DNA of 64,000 bases, taken from contig CP141128.1 of the NCBI GenBank assembly GCA_035236585.1, positions 22,225,618 to 22,289,617 of the forward strand, given 5' to 3'. Both the position numbers and the translations under genes were made by a program. This document shows positions 34,705-46,317 of the stretch, one piece after another (positions within the stretch are counted from its first letter, which is position 1; every line of letters starts with the position of its first letter). Below the pieces are notes generated by a model that saw only the letters and a list, made by a program, of their open reading frames with translations, was not told the DNA's origin and searched no databases. Source of the DNA: Warburgia ugandensis (lineage: Eukaryota; Streptophyta; Magnoliopsida; Canellales; Canellaceae).

Positions 34705-37700
34705 GCAATGCCGGTCCCAAGCCCGGATGAAAAAGGAGGGTCTTGCGTCAGGTGCCAGCCGGCAAGGGAGAAGTTGAAGATGATTTTGTTATTTCTTTCC
34801 TACAAATGAATATGCATTTGTATATAAGTTTGTGAGGAAGAAATAAAAATCATCTCCAGCTTCTTAAAATATGGCAACCCTTATGTCAGGTGCCTGCTGG
34901 TAAGGGTGAAGCTGAAGATGATTTTTGTTATTTCTTTTTTACTTGCAAATGAATATGCATTTGTATATTAGTTTGTAAGGAAGAAATGAAAATCATCTTT
35001 AGCTTCTTAAAACTATGGCAACCCTAACATGACATGAATCGAAAATTGACATTCCCTTAAGCTAGGGCGTTCCCCATAAGCGACGCATTGTGTCGGATCC
35101 CGGGTACGGTGAAAAATAGGCAAGGGTTGCTAAGGCATTCTCCCAGAAGCGACGTGCTACATCGGATCTCAGGTGTAGTGAAAAATGGGCAAGGGCTAGT
35201 AGAGCGTCCCCTCAGAAGCGACGCACTGCATCAGAACCCAGGTACAGTGAAAAGTGGACGTGAGGTTCATGCCATGGAGGTCCAGAAAGGCGATAGTAAA
35301 TATGATATCTACAGAACATAAGATTCGTAACCCCACATGGAATATAGGGACATTAATAGGTAAGAATTTGGAGTTAGTAGACGCGATGAAACGTAGGAGA
35401 GTTAACATCGCTTGTATCCAAGAAACTAAGTGGAAAGGGGCTAAAGCTAGAGAAATAGATGAGTATAAATTATGATATGTAGGAAAGGATAATAACAGAA
35501 ATGACATAGGAATAATATTGGATAAGGAATTAAAGGATAGAGTTGTGGACGTTAAAAGAATTAGTGATAGAATTATAATAATAAAACTTGTTCTACGAGA
35601 GCAGATTATAAATGTTATAAGTGCATACACATCACAAGTAGGGTTACAAGATATAATCAAGAGACAATTTTGGGAAGATATGGAGGGAGTCATGCAAGAA
35701 ATTCCCAACACTGAGGGGATATTTATACGAGCAGACTTAAATGGCCATGTAGGAAAAGAAAAGGAAGGATATGATAGAAAAAATGGAGGGTATGGTATAG
35801 GTCAACGAAATGAGATGGGGGAAATATCCTCGATTTTGCTTTGTCATATAACTTGGCCATTGCAAATACACTCTTTAAGAAGAGGGACGAACACTTAATA
35901 ACCTTTAAAAGTGGATTTCATAAAAGCCAAATAGACTTTTTTCTACTTAGGAATAATGAATGATCTATGTGTAAGGATTGTAAGGTGATACCTGGTGAGA
36001 GTTTAACCTCCCAACATAGGTTAATGGTTATGGATATCCATATCAAAAGATGGAAGAAAAGAAATGAACTTAATAGGTATCCAAAAATTAAGTGGTGGAA
36101 CTTAAAAGGAGAGAAAATAACCTCATTCACAAATAAGTTGATGGTAGAAGGAAATTGAAACTATGAAACAAAAGTAAATACCATGTGGATTAATATTGCT
36201 AAGTCCATTAAGAAAGTGGCAAAAGATGTCTTAAGGGTATCTAAAGGTAAAAGGCAATTAGTAAAGGAAACATGGTGGTGGAGTGAAACAGTGCAAAAAG
36301 TTATTAAAGAAAAATGGATGTGTTTTAAAGCATGGTAGAAGACTAAAAATAATGAAAACTATGAACAATATAAGAATGCTAAAAAGGTTGCTAAGAGAAT
36401 AGTAAGTGAGGCTAAACTTAAAGCATATGATGAGCTCTATAATAGACTAGGAACAAGAGAAGGTGAGAAAGATGTGTTTAAACTTGCAAAAGTAAGAGAA
36501 CAGAAGGGTAAGGACTTAGATCATGTTAGGTGCATTAGATGTGATGATCAAAAAGTATTAGTCAAAGATGATGAGGTCAAACAAAGGTGGGAAACATATT
36601 TTCAAAAATTGTTAAATGACAATGGCTCTGAGAATATAGGGATTGAAAATACTATAAATCTAAATAACATTGGATATTATAGATATGAACGTAGGATTAG
36701 AATACTTGAAGTGAAAGAGGCATTGAAAAAGATGAAATCAGGAAAGGTAGGGCCCGATAGTGTACCAATAGAGGTTTGGAAGCATATGGGAGATATTGGG
36801 GTAGTTTGGTTGACCAAGTTGTTTAACAAGATTATAAAATTAAAGAAAATGCGTGATGAGTGGAGGAAAAGCTCTATTGTACCAATTTATAAGAATAAAG
36901 GAGACATATAGAGCTGCACTAATTATCGAGGGATCAATCTTATGAGTCACACTATGAAACTTTTTAAAAGAGTGATTGAGAAGAGGCTACGACATGAAAC
37001 AAGTGTATCGGAGAATCAGTTTGGTTTCATGCCTGGGAGGTTTACCATGGAAGCTATTTTCTTACTAAGAAATTAGTAAAGAAATATAGGGAGAGGAGGA
37101 AAGACCTCCACATGGTCTTTATCAACTTAGAGAAAGCTTATGATAGAGTCCCTAGAGAGTTAATATGGAGGGTGTTGGGCGATAAAGGGGTTTAGCAGAG
37201 GTATATAGACATAATTAAAGATATGTATGAGGGAGCGACAATAGATGTTAAGACTACTAGTGGCGAGACTGATAATTTTCCTGTCACTGTAGGATTGCAC
37301 CAAGGATCGGCATTGAGTCCATACCTTTTCACATTGGTTATGGATGAGTTAACAAAACATTTGCACGAGGAGATTTCCTAGTGCATGCTATTTGCAGATG
37401 ATATAGTCTTCCTTGATGAGACAAGGGAGGGTGTAAACATAAAGCTAGAGTTATGGAGAGAAGTATTAGAATCTAAAAGATTTAAAATTAGTCGAACTGA
37501 GATAGAATATATGGAATGCAATTTTAGCAAGGAGATGAGTAGGAGTGGAACACCAGTCAAGATTGATAACCAAGAAGTCCCCATAAAAGACCACTTTTGG
37601 CATTTTTCGGTACTTAGGATCAATGATTCATGAGAGTGGAGAGACTGAGAGGGAGGTTACCCAGAGAATCCAAGCGGGTTGGAACAAATGGAGATGTGCC

Positions 37701-38188
37701 TTTAAAGTTTTGTGTGATCGGTGGGTGCCACTCAAACTAAAAGGAAAATTCTATAGGATGGCCATGCTCTATGGATAAGAGTGTTGGGTAGTTAAGGAAC
37801 ATCATGCTCATAGGATGAGCTTCGCAGAAATGAGGATGTTGAGATGGATGAGTGGTAAGACAAGAAAGGATAGAATTAGAAATGAAAATATTAGAGGAAA
37901 TTTAGGGGTAGCACCAATAAGTAATAAGATGAGGGAGATTAGACTTAGGTGGTTTGGACATGTTCAAAGGAAACCAACAATGGTACCGGTTCGAGGGAGT
38001 GAGGCAATACAAGTAGAAGGTTCTAAAAGTGCAAAGGGAAGGCCCAAAAGAACGTGGATAGAAGTGGTGAAGAAAGATTTAAAAACTTTGGGACTAAATG
38101 AAGTCATGGTACTTAATAGAGAGGAATGGAGGAATAAGATTCATGTGGCCGACCCCTAATTGGGATAAGGTCTTGATGATGATGATGA
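34705..38188 (+). mobile_element. RTE-type LINE copy B
   Basis: The 5' leader has two units of about 145 bp (34741-35030) and three units of about 63 bp (35067-35270). Endonuclease remains are at 35330-35940 (QETKWKGAKAREID, then GADLNGHVGKE-like text with R for G). RT follows at 36474-37630, including [16 protein letters not shown], a catalytic LFADDIVF box at about 37387-37410, and the C-terminal domain (ECW-like, RLRWFGHVQRKP, KGRPKRTWIEVV) ending NKIHVADP before TAA at 38158. A (GAT)n tail closes it. Breaks include a CAG-to-TAG change (about 36909), a one-base loss near 37070, and a TGG-to-TAG change (about 37380). No clear flanking duplication was found. It lies sense to the BTB exon. 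Confidence 0.9.
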
Positions 38189-39725
38189 CAGTGCGGCAGT
38201 AAACTACCCCAAAAACATTCTTGTTGCCATCCAAAAGTCATGGGATTTGTGCCAGATTTTTGCTCCTGAACAACCCTTAAGTGTAGAATCTCAGGTTAAA
38301 ATATCTCCCAAAAAGAAAAAAAAAAGAAAAAAGAAAAAGAAAAAGTTGTTTACTACCAAAACAGTAGGCAACCTTGTTAAAAGATCTGTAACCTGTGTGC
38401 AGGAACGGCGAGGAACACTTGGGCTTCAGGGTTAATATCATGGAATTCAAGCATAATTCTGACCAGATATTCAAGCACATCCCTCAATAGTAGCGTCAAT
38501 TCCATAGCAAGAGCATGTAAATTTCACAGCAAAACATGCTTGATAATAGTAGCTAAACAATCAGGGATTCAACGCCTACTTCAAGCTTGAAAACTGAAAT
38601 CTATAGACAGATTAAATCATGCTTATGCCTTAATACCATGCAAGTTTTACCATCTTAAAACATGAAAAACTCTCAGGTTATACATGTGAAATTCTCTAAC
38701 AAAACTATGGAATATATGATGTACACTTAGCATGAAATAGCATGGAAGATCTAGGCGTTTTTATCGTGTATTCTAACATGATCTTCGTGAAGCAAGTTTT
38801 GAAAACATTTTAGAAAAATCCTAGTCTGGGAAAGTTCCATGCCCCCACCTGTGATCTCTCCTTCTTTGGTTCCTCTCTTTCTCCCTTGCTCTTTTCCTCC
38901 CTGCCTGGAATGTTTTTTCTCCTTATTTTCCTCATCTCCACGTTTTTCCTCTCTTGTTTCTCCTCTGGTTTTCGTGGTTTTCCAACTTCTATTTTGGGGT
39001 GAGATTCCCCCTATATTGTAGTTTCACCCCCTAAAGTTTTGGGGTTTATCTCCCACTCAAACTCCCTAGGAATGCACATTTTACCCCCCTTGTTTTTAGG
39101 CTCCATCTCAACCCTTCATCTCTTCACCTTCTAATCCTATGCGGTACTAGTCCATTTAGGACTTGTGTTTCCTAGCCTATTCCATGTGAAATTCCTTGCC
39201 CAAACTCTCCCATAATTCCACGTTTTTTCCACTCTCCAAAAGGCCTTAAAAATATGGCGCCTCGCCTCTTTCATGGCAGCTACCTGCTCCCACTTCTCAT
39301 GGTGTGTATGTGTGTGTGGGGCGTGTTTTCCTAGCCAATCATGCACACTTCTACATTGGCTGCTGGCTGGCTCATCCTGATGCAATCTTATACCTTTATT
39401 CTCACATGTGGTTCATCATCTTTCCCCATCACTAGTCTCACATGCTCTTAAGGTAACTCTATCCCATTCATCCATATCCTAATGTATCTTAGCACTCTCC
39501 TAATCATACAATCCTCCATGATTATGATCATGTTTAGCCCATCAATCTAAGCATCCATTTCTATCTAAATTTTCCCCAAAAAGGATGTTAAAACAACTAT
39601 GTGGTGTGCTGAACTCTAAACCAAAGTATTTCATACATATATCAGTACCACTTAAGCAAGTTTATATTCATTGACATAACTAAGCAAAATAATATACTTA
39701 TTGAAGTAAAATTCAAGGTATTACA
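38189..39725 (-). mobile_element. Presumed 3' LTR of the gag-only gypsy copy 2 (left limit uncertain)
   Basis: The right end GGTATTACA at 39725 is followed by TTCTGCCCACTTTATAAAAA, the complement of a purine tract like the one at 5534. The left limit is unclear: 38189-38400 holds an A-rich tract (38308-38345) and may be intron. T-rich sequence at 38860-39120 has only chance frames. A (GT)n-like tract lies at about 39300-39318. Confidence 0.45.
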
Positions 39726-40132
39726 TTCTGCCCACTTTATAAAAATTTTGTACTCTAAATTTCGTGATAACTCAGTGAACAATCTAGGATACTTATGCTT
39801 CATATTCGCTGCGCACTCTGATACTCAGTTTTAACCTACCAATGAGTCAACTTCATTTCATAATTTCTATCACCATCATGGTACTTCTCACTGTTCACTA
39901 CCTCTACTTTAATTGGTTTACTAACCTATAAATTAAAGTTCTATATTTGTATCGTGCAGTCCATCCATGATGTACAATTGCATGATATAAAAGAATGGAC
40001 AAAACCAAAATAAATTAGCACTCTAGTATGTTTATAAAAAATCAGGAGAGTACCTTGCCCTAACTCCTCAAAACTGATTTTGGACGAGGTTGCTAGTTCT
40101 TTAGTTTGGGACAATCGCGTATAAAATGTCCT
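39726..40132 (-). pseudogene. Gag-only gypsy copy 2: zinc-knuckle end and noncoding tail
   Basis: In minus sense, HFIRDCPK (about 40130-40105) is the second half of a CCHC zinc knuckle whose first half lies across the copia insertion at 45884. After it come about 400 bp without RT or protease. This includes a stretch (39955-40070) shared with gag-only copy 1: CATGATGTA, ATATAAA, AAATTA, TTTATAAAAAAT, GAGTACC. This block ends at a purine tract and LTR. Confidence 0.65.
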
Positions 40133-40438
40133 TGTAAAGATATAAACTAATGACAGAAAACACATACAATAGATAAGACTAGTTTTGTTTGCTAATCTTG
40201 CTCTATTGATGTACTAGTATTTATAGATGTTACATGATACACTTACCTCTTTAGAGGATTACAAATAAGTTAAGATTACAATCAATCAATTTGATCCAGT
40301 TTCTTCATTAGACGATTACAATCAATCAATTAGTTGCAGATGATCAATCAATCTAAAGTCAAAGATTAAATGAGATGCCTATAGCCGTTATAACAGCCAT
40401 GAAAGGATATGACCCTGATATTTAGGGAAACTATGTCA

Positions 40439-40455
40439 AGACTCCCCCTCAAGCT
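40439..40455 (-). promoter_or_regulatory. Polypurine tract of the copia element
   Basis: Minus strand CTTGAGGGGGAGTCT stands next to the 3' LTR start TGACATAG. This is a standard copia arrangement, just after the pol stop region. Confidence 0.8.
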
Positions 40456-42720
40456 GGTGAGAAAATATCCTCCATTCCCAGCTTGCTTAGAATTGAATGG
40501 AAAGTAGAACTCTGCAACCCTTTAGTGAGAAAATTTGCAAGTTGACTTTTAGAAGAGATAAGGAATGCAAATCTCTCAAATTTTCAGTTTTTCTTTGATA
40601 AAATGCTGATCTATTTCCACGTGCTTTGTTCGATTATGGTGGACTAGATTATGTGTAATGCTTATGGCAGATTTGTTGTCATAGTACAACTTCATAGGCC
40701 CTTCTAGTTTCATTCCCAAATATGAGAGAATTAATTGTATCTAAATTAGCTCACAAATACCTTGTGCCATTAATTTGAATTCCTCTTTAGTGCTTGATTT
40801 GGCAACTACAAATTGCTTCTTGCTTCTCCAAGTGACGAGATTACCCCCATAAGTGTACAATGTCCATTAGAGGAACATTGATCTATGATTGGCCTAGCCC
40901 AATCTGCATCAGTACACCTTTGACATCTATTTTCTTATTTTCTTTAAAAAATTCCTTTCCCAGTTGCTGATTTTAAGTACCTAAGGATTCGATAGTAGCT
41001 TCCATGTGCTTCTCCGTGCATTATCTATAAATTGACTAATTACCCTTACTGTATATGCTATGACTAGGCGCTTATGAGAAAGATAAATTAGTCTTCAACA
41101 AGTCTTTGGTACCTTTCTTTATCAGCCTCCGGTTCTTCATGATCGTATTTGAGCTTATGATTTGGCTTAGTGGGACTGTCATCATAGTCTTCTTTAATAG
41201 ATCAAGTGTATATTTGTGTTGGGACAAGAAGATACTTGTTCTGGAGTGGGCAACCTCTATTCCAAGAAAGTATTTAAGCCTTCCCAAATCTTTGATCTCA
41301 AATTTGCTTGCCAAATACTGCTGCAACTTGCTAATCTCTTCTTGGTAATTTTTAGTCACAATTATGTCATCTACATAGACAATTAGAGCAGTCACTTTAC
41401 TTGGATCTTCTCGTTTGATGAAAAGTGTGTGATCACCTTGACCTTGTCTATATCTGAACCTCAACATTGCCTTTATGAATTTCCCGAACCATGCTCTAGG
41501 AGACTGTTTGAGGCCATATAAAGATTTTTTCAAACGACAAATTTTTCCTTCCTTATGGTTATTAATACTAGGTGGAATCTCCATGTAGACTTCCTCATCT
41601 AGATCCCCATGTAGGAATGCATTTTTCATATCAAATTGCTGCAAAGTCCAATTCAGGTTAGCAGCAAGAGAAATCAAAATTCTAATGTTGTTCATTTTGG
41701 CTACTGGGGCAAAAGTTTCCTGATGGTCTATCCTATAGTTTTGAGTAAAGCCCTTAGCCACTAATTTGGCTTTATATCTTTCCAATGACCCATCAGCTTA
41801 GTACAGTGTGAAGATTCATTTACAGCTTACAAGTTTCTTTGTTTTCAGCAAGTCAACTGTCTCTCAAGTATCATTCCTTTGCTAAGGCCTTAATCTCCTC
41901 CATCATAGCTTCTTTCCATTTTGGATTATTTAGTGTCTCATTGACATTTTTGGGAATTTCTATGATAAAGTGCGAGACAAAATAATTAAAAGTAGGAGAT
42001 AGCTTATGATTTGGCGCAAACTTAGACATGGGGTGTTCTTGTTCTTTTCTTTTCTTCTAAGGGCAATGGATAGGAATATATCATTATTGGAAGCACGTGA
42101 ATAAACTAAAAGAGGATTAGTGTTACCTAGTTCTGGTTCAAATGTTTGAGTATGCATTGGTTCTGGTGAAGACTCTTCCTTCTTGAGTAGACCATGAGTG
42201 GATTTGGCTGATTTAAGTCACTAGTGGGAAAATTTTCAGTCTGTTCAATCTGTTCAAATTCAGATCTTGAAATGTTCGGTGAGGAAGAAATGAGTGGTAG
42301 GGAAGAGGAAGAAGAAAATTTACAGTTTAGTAGGTCTTTGATCAATAGAGGAAATACATATTGCTCATTATTTTCATATACGTTCTCCCCCTAAAGATAA
42401 TTGTTTGATAAATATGGCTGACTTTCAACAAAATTGACATCCATGGTGGCATTGACTCTTTTTGTTGGTGGGTGATATCATTTGTTCCTCTTTTGAGTGG
42501 GTGAGTAGCCAAGAAAGACACTCCTTAGAGTCTAGGATCAAGTTTTGTTAGATGGTGATCATGAACATGCACAAAAGAAGCATACCCGAATACTTTAGGA
42601 GAAAGATTCCCAATGTTTTTGCATGAAGGAAAAAGATAACTCAAATAATCTAGTGGAGTTTCAAAATTAAGGACTCGAGAGGGTAACCTGTTGATTAAAT
42701 AAGTGGCAGTCAAGATGGTT
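40456..42720 (-). pseudogene. Copia RT/RNase H and integrase C-terminus
   Basis: The RT frame 41072-41785 is open for 237 codons. It shows RYKAKLVAKGFTQ, the first catalytic motif WTLQQFDMKNAFLHGDL, KKSLYGLKQSPRAW and the catalytic YVDDIIV box at about 41370. Downstream (about 41060-40456), RNase H is present but frameshifted: a DADWA-like motif, and a final SKLGMEDIF before the stop at the purine tract. Upstream at 42525-42713, TATYLINRLPSRVLN and PKVFGYASFVH mark the integrase C-terminus. Between them (about 41786-42500) is the usual hinge, poorly conserved. Confidence 0.85.
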
Positions 42721-43059
42721 GTTCATTGAAAATCACATCTCAGATTTTTTTTCTTTTCTTTTATTTTTAGGATATCACTCCCTTTCTTTCATTATTATAC
42801 CTAATAAAGAGGTTCCCTCTAATATGTTTTTGGCACTCTCATTTGGAAAGTAGAGCTCTAACAACCTCAAGTAACTAATGGTTTTTCTCTTAGCAACCAC
42901 ATTTTGTTAAGGAGTATCTGGACATGAGGATTGTTGAATAATTCCTTCTTTCTAGTGATAAGAAATCAAGTCATTGCTGAAATATTCCCTTCAATTATTT
43001 GAAGGAAGAATATGGACTTTGGTACCAAATTGGTTACAAATCATCTTACGAAAGATGGA

Positions 43060-44853
43060 AAAATCTGACAGACTTTAGATTTGTTTCTGAGAAGATAAAC
43101 CCATGTTACCCTTGTACAATCTTCAATAAAAGTGACAAACGAGTGAGTGCCTGAGATGTTTGGAATTTTTTATTTTCCCCAAACATTAGTAAGATTAAGG
43201 CTAAAAGGTAAGGAAGATCTTTCATTTATTGAACAAAAAGTTGTTCTATGATGTTTTGCGTTTCAAAAATTTCACAATGAAAAGCATTTTATCGAAATCA
43301 AAAGAAGGAAAGGTTATTTTTATGGTAGAGAGTAAAGGGTGACCAAGCCTTTTGTGCCAAAATAAAATATCAGATTCCTTGAATGAGCCAGCCATGCTTG
43401 AGATAGTGTCAATTCCACCTATAACCTCGAGGAAGTAAAGTTCACCTTTCTCCTTAGCATGCCCAATAATCTTCCCTGTAGCCTGATCCTGCATAACATA
43501 GTGAGAAGGAAAGAAAATCATTGAACAATTAGGTCTTTAGTAAGCTTTGTGATTGAAATAAGATTACATGTCAATTTAGGAACATGTAGGGGAGAATTTA
43601 GAGAACTGGTTCAGGGAATCAATCCATGACCAGCAACAGGGCAACTCATTTCCATCAGCTGTAGAAACTTTTTATTTCCTACACAAGGTGATAATCGGAG
43701 AAAAAATGGAAAGATCCAGTCATATGATTAGAAGCACCTGAATCTATGATCCAAGTGTTGGAATAGCAATTGGAAAAAGAAATTAAGCCTTTAGAGATAT
43801 TACCTTTTTGAAATAGGAGCATGTCTTAGTGTTCATCTTATCAAGTATAACCTTCAATTTCTTTAGTTGTTCTTTACTCAATCCTTGAAACTCTTGGTTG
43901 TCTATGGATGTGTCTCTCTCTCTTGTTCTCCGTAGTAAATGCTTGGCTTTTTCTGTGACCAAACTTTTCTCCTTTCCTGCTTGAAGGCTTATCATGAAGC
44001 TTCCAACAATTTTTGCTTGTGACATTTGTTCACAAAAGTCACACCACCTTGTGTCTTTCTCACTATTAATCTTTCCCTATTGCTTCTCTGCTGCAGAATG
44101 GCCTGATTTTGGAATGGCTAGGGCAGAGTTCTCTGTAGATGCTTTTTTCAGCATTACCATTTGATGAGTCTTTCCTTCTTGAACATAAAAAAAAAAACTT
44201 CCTTTAATGAGGGGAAGGGTTCTTTGCCCAAAATTTGCACCCTTTACTTGATCAAATTTTGGCCTCAATATGGTTAGAAAGGTTTAGATACAATACACTT
44301 CAATCATCTTTTGGAGTTGTTTGCAACTGATTTCATTGGGAAGTTCTGGTAGTGGTCCAACTCTAGCCAAAGTCCCTTTAATGAGTTATAGTACTCGGTC
44401 ACAGATGATGACCCTTGCTTTATAGAGAAAATGTGATTCTTTAACCCATAAACAAGTGCCTTTATCCACATCTTAGAATATGAGCATGTCACAACATCCC
44501 AAACACCTTTAGCAGTTGATAGAAAAAGAAATGGTTTGTTGATTTCTGGTTGCATGGGATGAAGTAACCAAGACATCACCATAGAGTTTTTGGCTTCTCA
44601 TGTTTCAAACATGGGATCATCTTCTTTTGGAAAGGGGATTTTTCCTAGCACATAGCCCATCTTCTTCTTGCTTTTCAGGAACAATTTAGCTGATTAAGAT
44701 CATTGAAAGAAAATTTTGGCCATTAAGTTTTCAAGTGGTGATTTGGGAATTAGGGGAATCATTAACAAATTTGAGAGTTTTGTTTAAGGTTGAGTGATGA
44801 TTAGGACAAGGGGGACAATTGTGCTAGATAAGAGGTTTGTGGATCTGCCATAA
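43060..44853 (-). pseudogene. Copia gag, protease and GAG-pre-integrase remnants
   Basis: A gag start MADPQTSY lies at about 44853. A WDVVTCSYSK block with SVTEYYNSLKGLWLELD (44304-44582) is the gag UBN2-type core. A worn zinc knuckle lies near 44050, and KLHDKP-like and KEQLKKL text at 43783-44025. The GAG-pre-integrase motif DILFWHKRLGHP lies at about 43360. In active elements these parts make the particle and start the integrase. Multiple shifts and stops show it is dead. Confidence 0.75.
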
Positions 44854-44970
44854 CAGTTGGTCAAGGTTAAAGATGAAGAATGATAGAGTGGCCAAAAAAA
44901 AAAGAAAAAAGAAAGAAAAGAAAAAAATCCAGTCCATAGAACCAGGAATTTGAAATGCGTGCGGTGTAAA

Positions 44971-45148
44971 AGGGCAGCCCTGGTGAACGAAGCTCCCGCC
45001 TATGTGGGGTCCGGGGAAGGGCGGACCACAAGGGCCTAAAGTTCATAGCCTTACCTTGCATTTTGCAAGAGGCTGTTTCCACTCCTTGAACCTGTGACCT
45101 CAAGGTCACACGACGACAACTTTTACCGTTGCGCCAAGGCTCCCCTTC
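44971..45148 (-). mobile_element. Au-like SINE copy 1
   Basis: In minus sense it opens GGGGAGCCTTGGCGCAACGG (tRNA-like box A) and has a box B-like GGTCACAGGTTCAAGG, then the GCCTCTTGCAAAATGCA and TCCGCCCTTCCCCGGACCCC blocks characteristic of plant Au SINEs. The 18-bp duplication AAATGCGTGCGGTGTAAA lies at 44953-44970 and 45149-45166. It is noncoding, Pol III-type, and depends on a LINE for movement. It sits in the copia leader. Confidence 0.9.
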
Positions 45149-45245
45149 AAATGCGTGCGGTGTAAATAAGGGTAAAAGCGAGAAGAGAGCGTATTTCATT
45201 GTTCTCTAGCAACTAGAAAAATCGCAATGAAGGCTATTATTGGGA

Positions 45246-45420
45246 CAGCTCGGTGCAAGAAGCTCCTGTGTATGCAAGGTCCGGGGAATGGGAGGACCTC
45301 AAAGGGTCTATAGTATGCAGCCTTATCATGCATTTTTGCAAGAGGCTGTTTTCACGCCTCAAACCCGTGACCTTAAGGTTATGCAACAACAACTCTATTT
45401 TTGCACCAAGGCTCCCCTTC
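45246..45420 (-). mobile_element. Au-like SINE copy 2
   Basis: It shares the blocks of copy 1 (minus GGGGAGCCTTGG, GCCTCTTGCAAAAATGCA, CCCGGACC) but is more diverged, and box A is changed. Flanks GCTATTATT and CTAATAAA look alike only loosely, so no duplication is claimed. It has the same orientation as copy 1, 97 bp away. Confidence 0.8.
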
Positions 45421-45557
45421 TAATAAAGGCCAGTAAATTCCAGCAAATAATAGACCTGAAAAAGAGGTTAAGGACAGAGGTCTTTGGAAGTGAATCATCA
45501 GCGATGAAGGCTGAATATCCCTAGCAATGAAGGATAGGTTAAGATACGACAATGATT

Positions 45558-45570
45558 GGCTCTGATGCCA
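45558..45570 (-). promoter_or_regulatory. Primer-binding site of the copia element
   Basis: Minus TGGCATCAGAGCC directly follows the 5' LTR end TTTGCA. It is complementary to initiator Met-tRNA with one change from the common TGGTATCAGAGC. Confidence 0.8.
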
Positions 45571-45883
45571 TGCAAAGATGTAAACTAATGACAGAAAACA
45601 CATATAGCATGTAAGACTAATGCTGTTTGCCTACCTTGCTCTATTGATGTACTAGTATTTATGGATGTTACATGATACACTATCCTCATTGGAGGATTAC
45701 AAATAAGTTAAGATTATGATCAATCAATTTGATCCAGTTTCCTCGTTAGAGGATTGCAAATAAGATTACAATCAATCAATCTAAAGTCAAAAATTAAATG
45801 AGATATCTATGGCTGTTATAACATCTATGAAAGGCTATGGAGGCAAGGATATGCCCCTGATATTTAGGGATCCTATGTCAATA

Positions 45884-46258
45884 GTCCTAACTCATTGCAT
45901 TTAAAGCAACGACGCTCCTGATGATTGCAAGGCTTTCCTGGATGATGTCCCTTGCAGTGCTGGAACCATGCGCGATCAACCCGTTGGAAGTTTTGGAATG
46001 CTAGCCTCTGTCTCTTGGTGAATTGGATTGGTGCAGCCGGCTTCTTGCCCGTCCATATTTGCTTTTGCTCCCCACTCTTCTATCTCTCCTTCTAGAATTG
46101 TTGACGTTCCCTCTCAAGTATGGAAGTGGCTGGATGAGAAGTCACTATCCTATTACACAGATTGTAATGTAATCCTTGTACAAACTTCTGAGTTGCTCTC
46201 TTCTTTGTAGGACTCTCTTCTGGAGCAAGCCTCCGCAGCTCCATAAATTTTGTTTCAT
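45884..46258 (-). pseudogene. Gag-only gypsy copy 2: middle of gag
   Basis: This lies between the copia insertion and the LINE C insertion. Minus translation with shifts gives YETKFMELRRLAPEES and FVQGL-type text (46258-46150), then a basic stretch leading to the first half of the zinc knuckle (CNELG at about 45899-45885), continued at 40132. It is collinear with gag copy 1 at about 25530-25180. Confidence 0.7.
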
Positions 46259-46317
46259 ATTGCTATACAATCATTAACTCCGCCAATGTCTGCCCCAAGC
46301 CCGAATAAAAAAGGAGG

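Larger units (their letters stand above)
40133..45880 (-). mobile_element. Ty1/copia retrotransposon nested in gypsy gag
   Basis: LTRs lie at 40133-40438 (3', 306 bp) and 45571-45880 (5', 310 bp). They share CTAATGACAGAAAACACATA, GATGTACTAGTATTTAT and a CTATGTCA end. The primer site is at 45558-45570 and the polypurine tract at 40439-40455. Domains in minus order: gag, zinc knuckle, protease region, GAG-pre-integrase, integrase, RT, RNase H, all damaged. GTCCT occurs at 40128-40132 and 45884-45888, so it is the target duplication, with three extra bases (ATA) on the right. The two LTRs differ at many positions and by small indels, so this is not a recent insertion. Two SINEs sit in the leader. 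Confidence 0.9.

Noticed and set aside
38385-38435. Possible exon after an acceptor-like CTGTGTGCAG
   Set aside because: The following frame is short, ends soon, and does not continue the BTB fold expected after exon 1.
44971-45420. tRNA genes
   Set aside because: Box A/B-like sequences are present, but they are followed by the Au SINE body. There is no cloverleaf of tRNA length.
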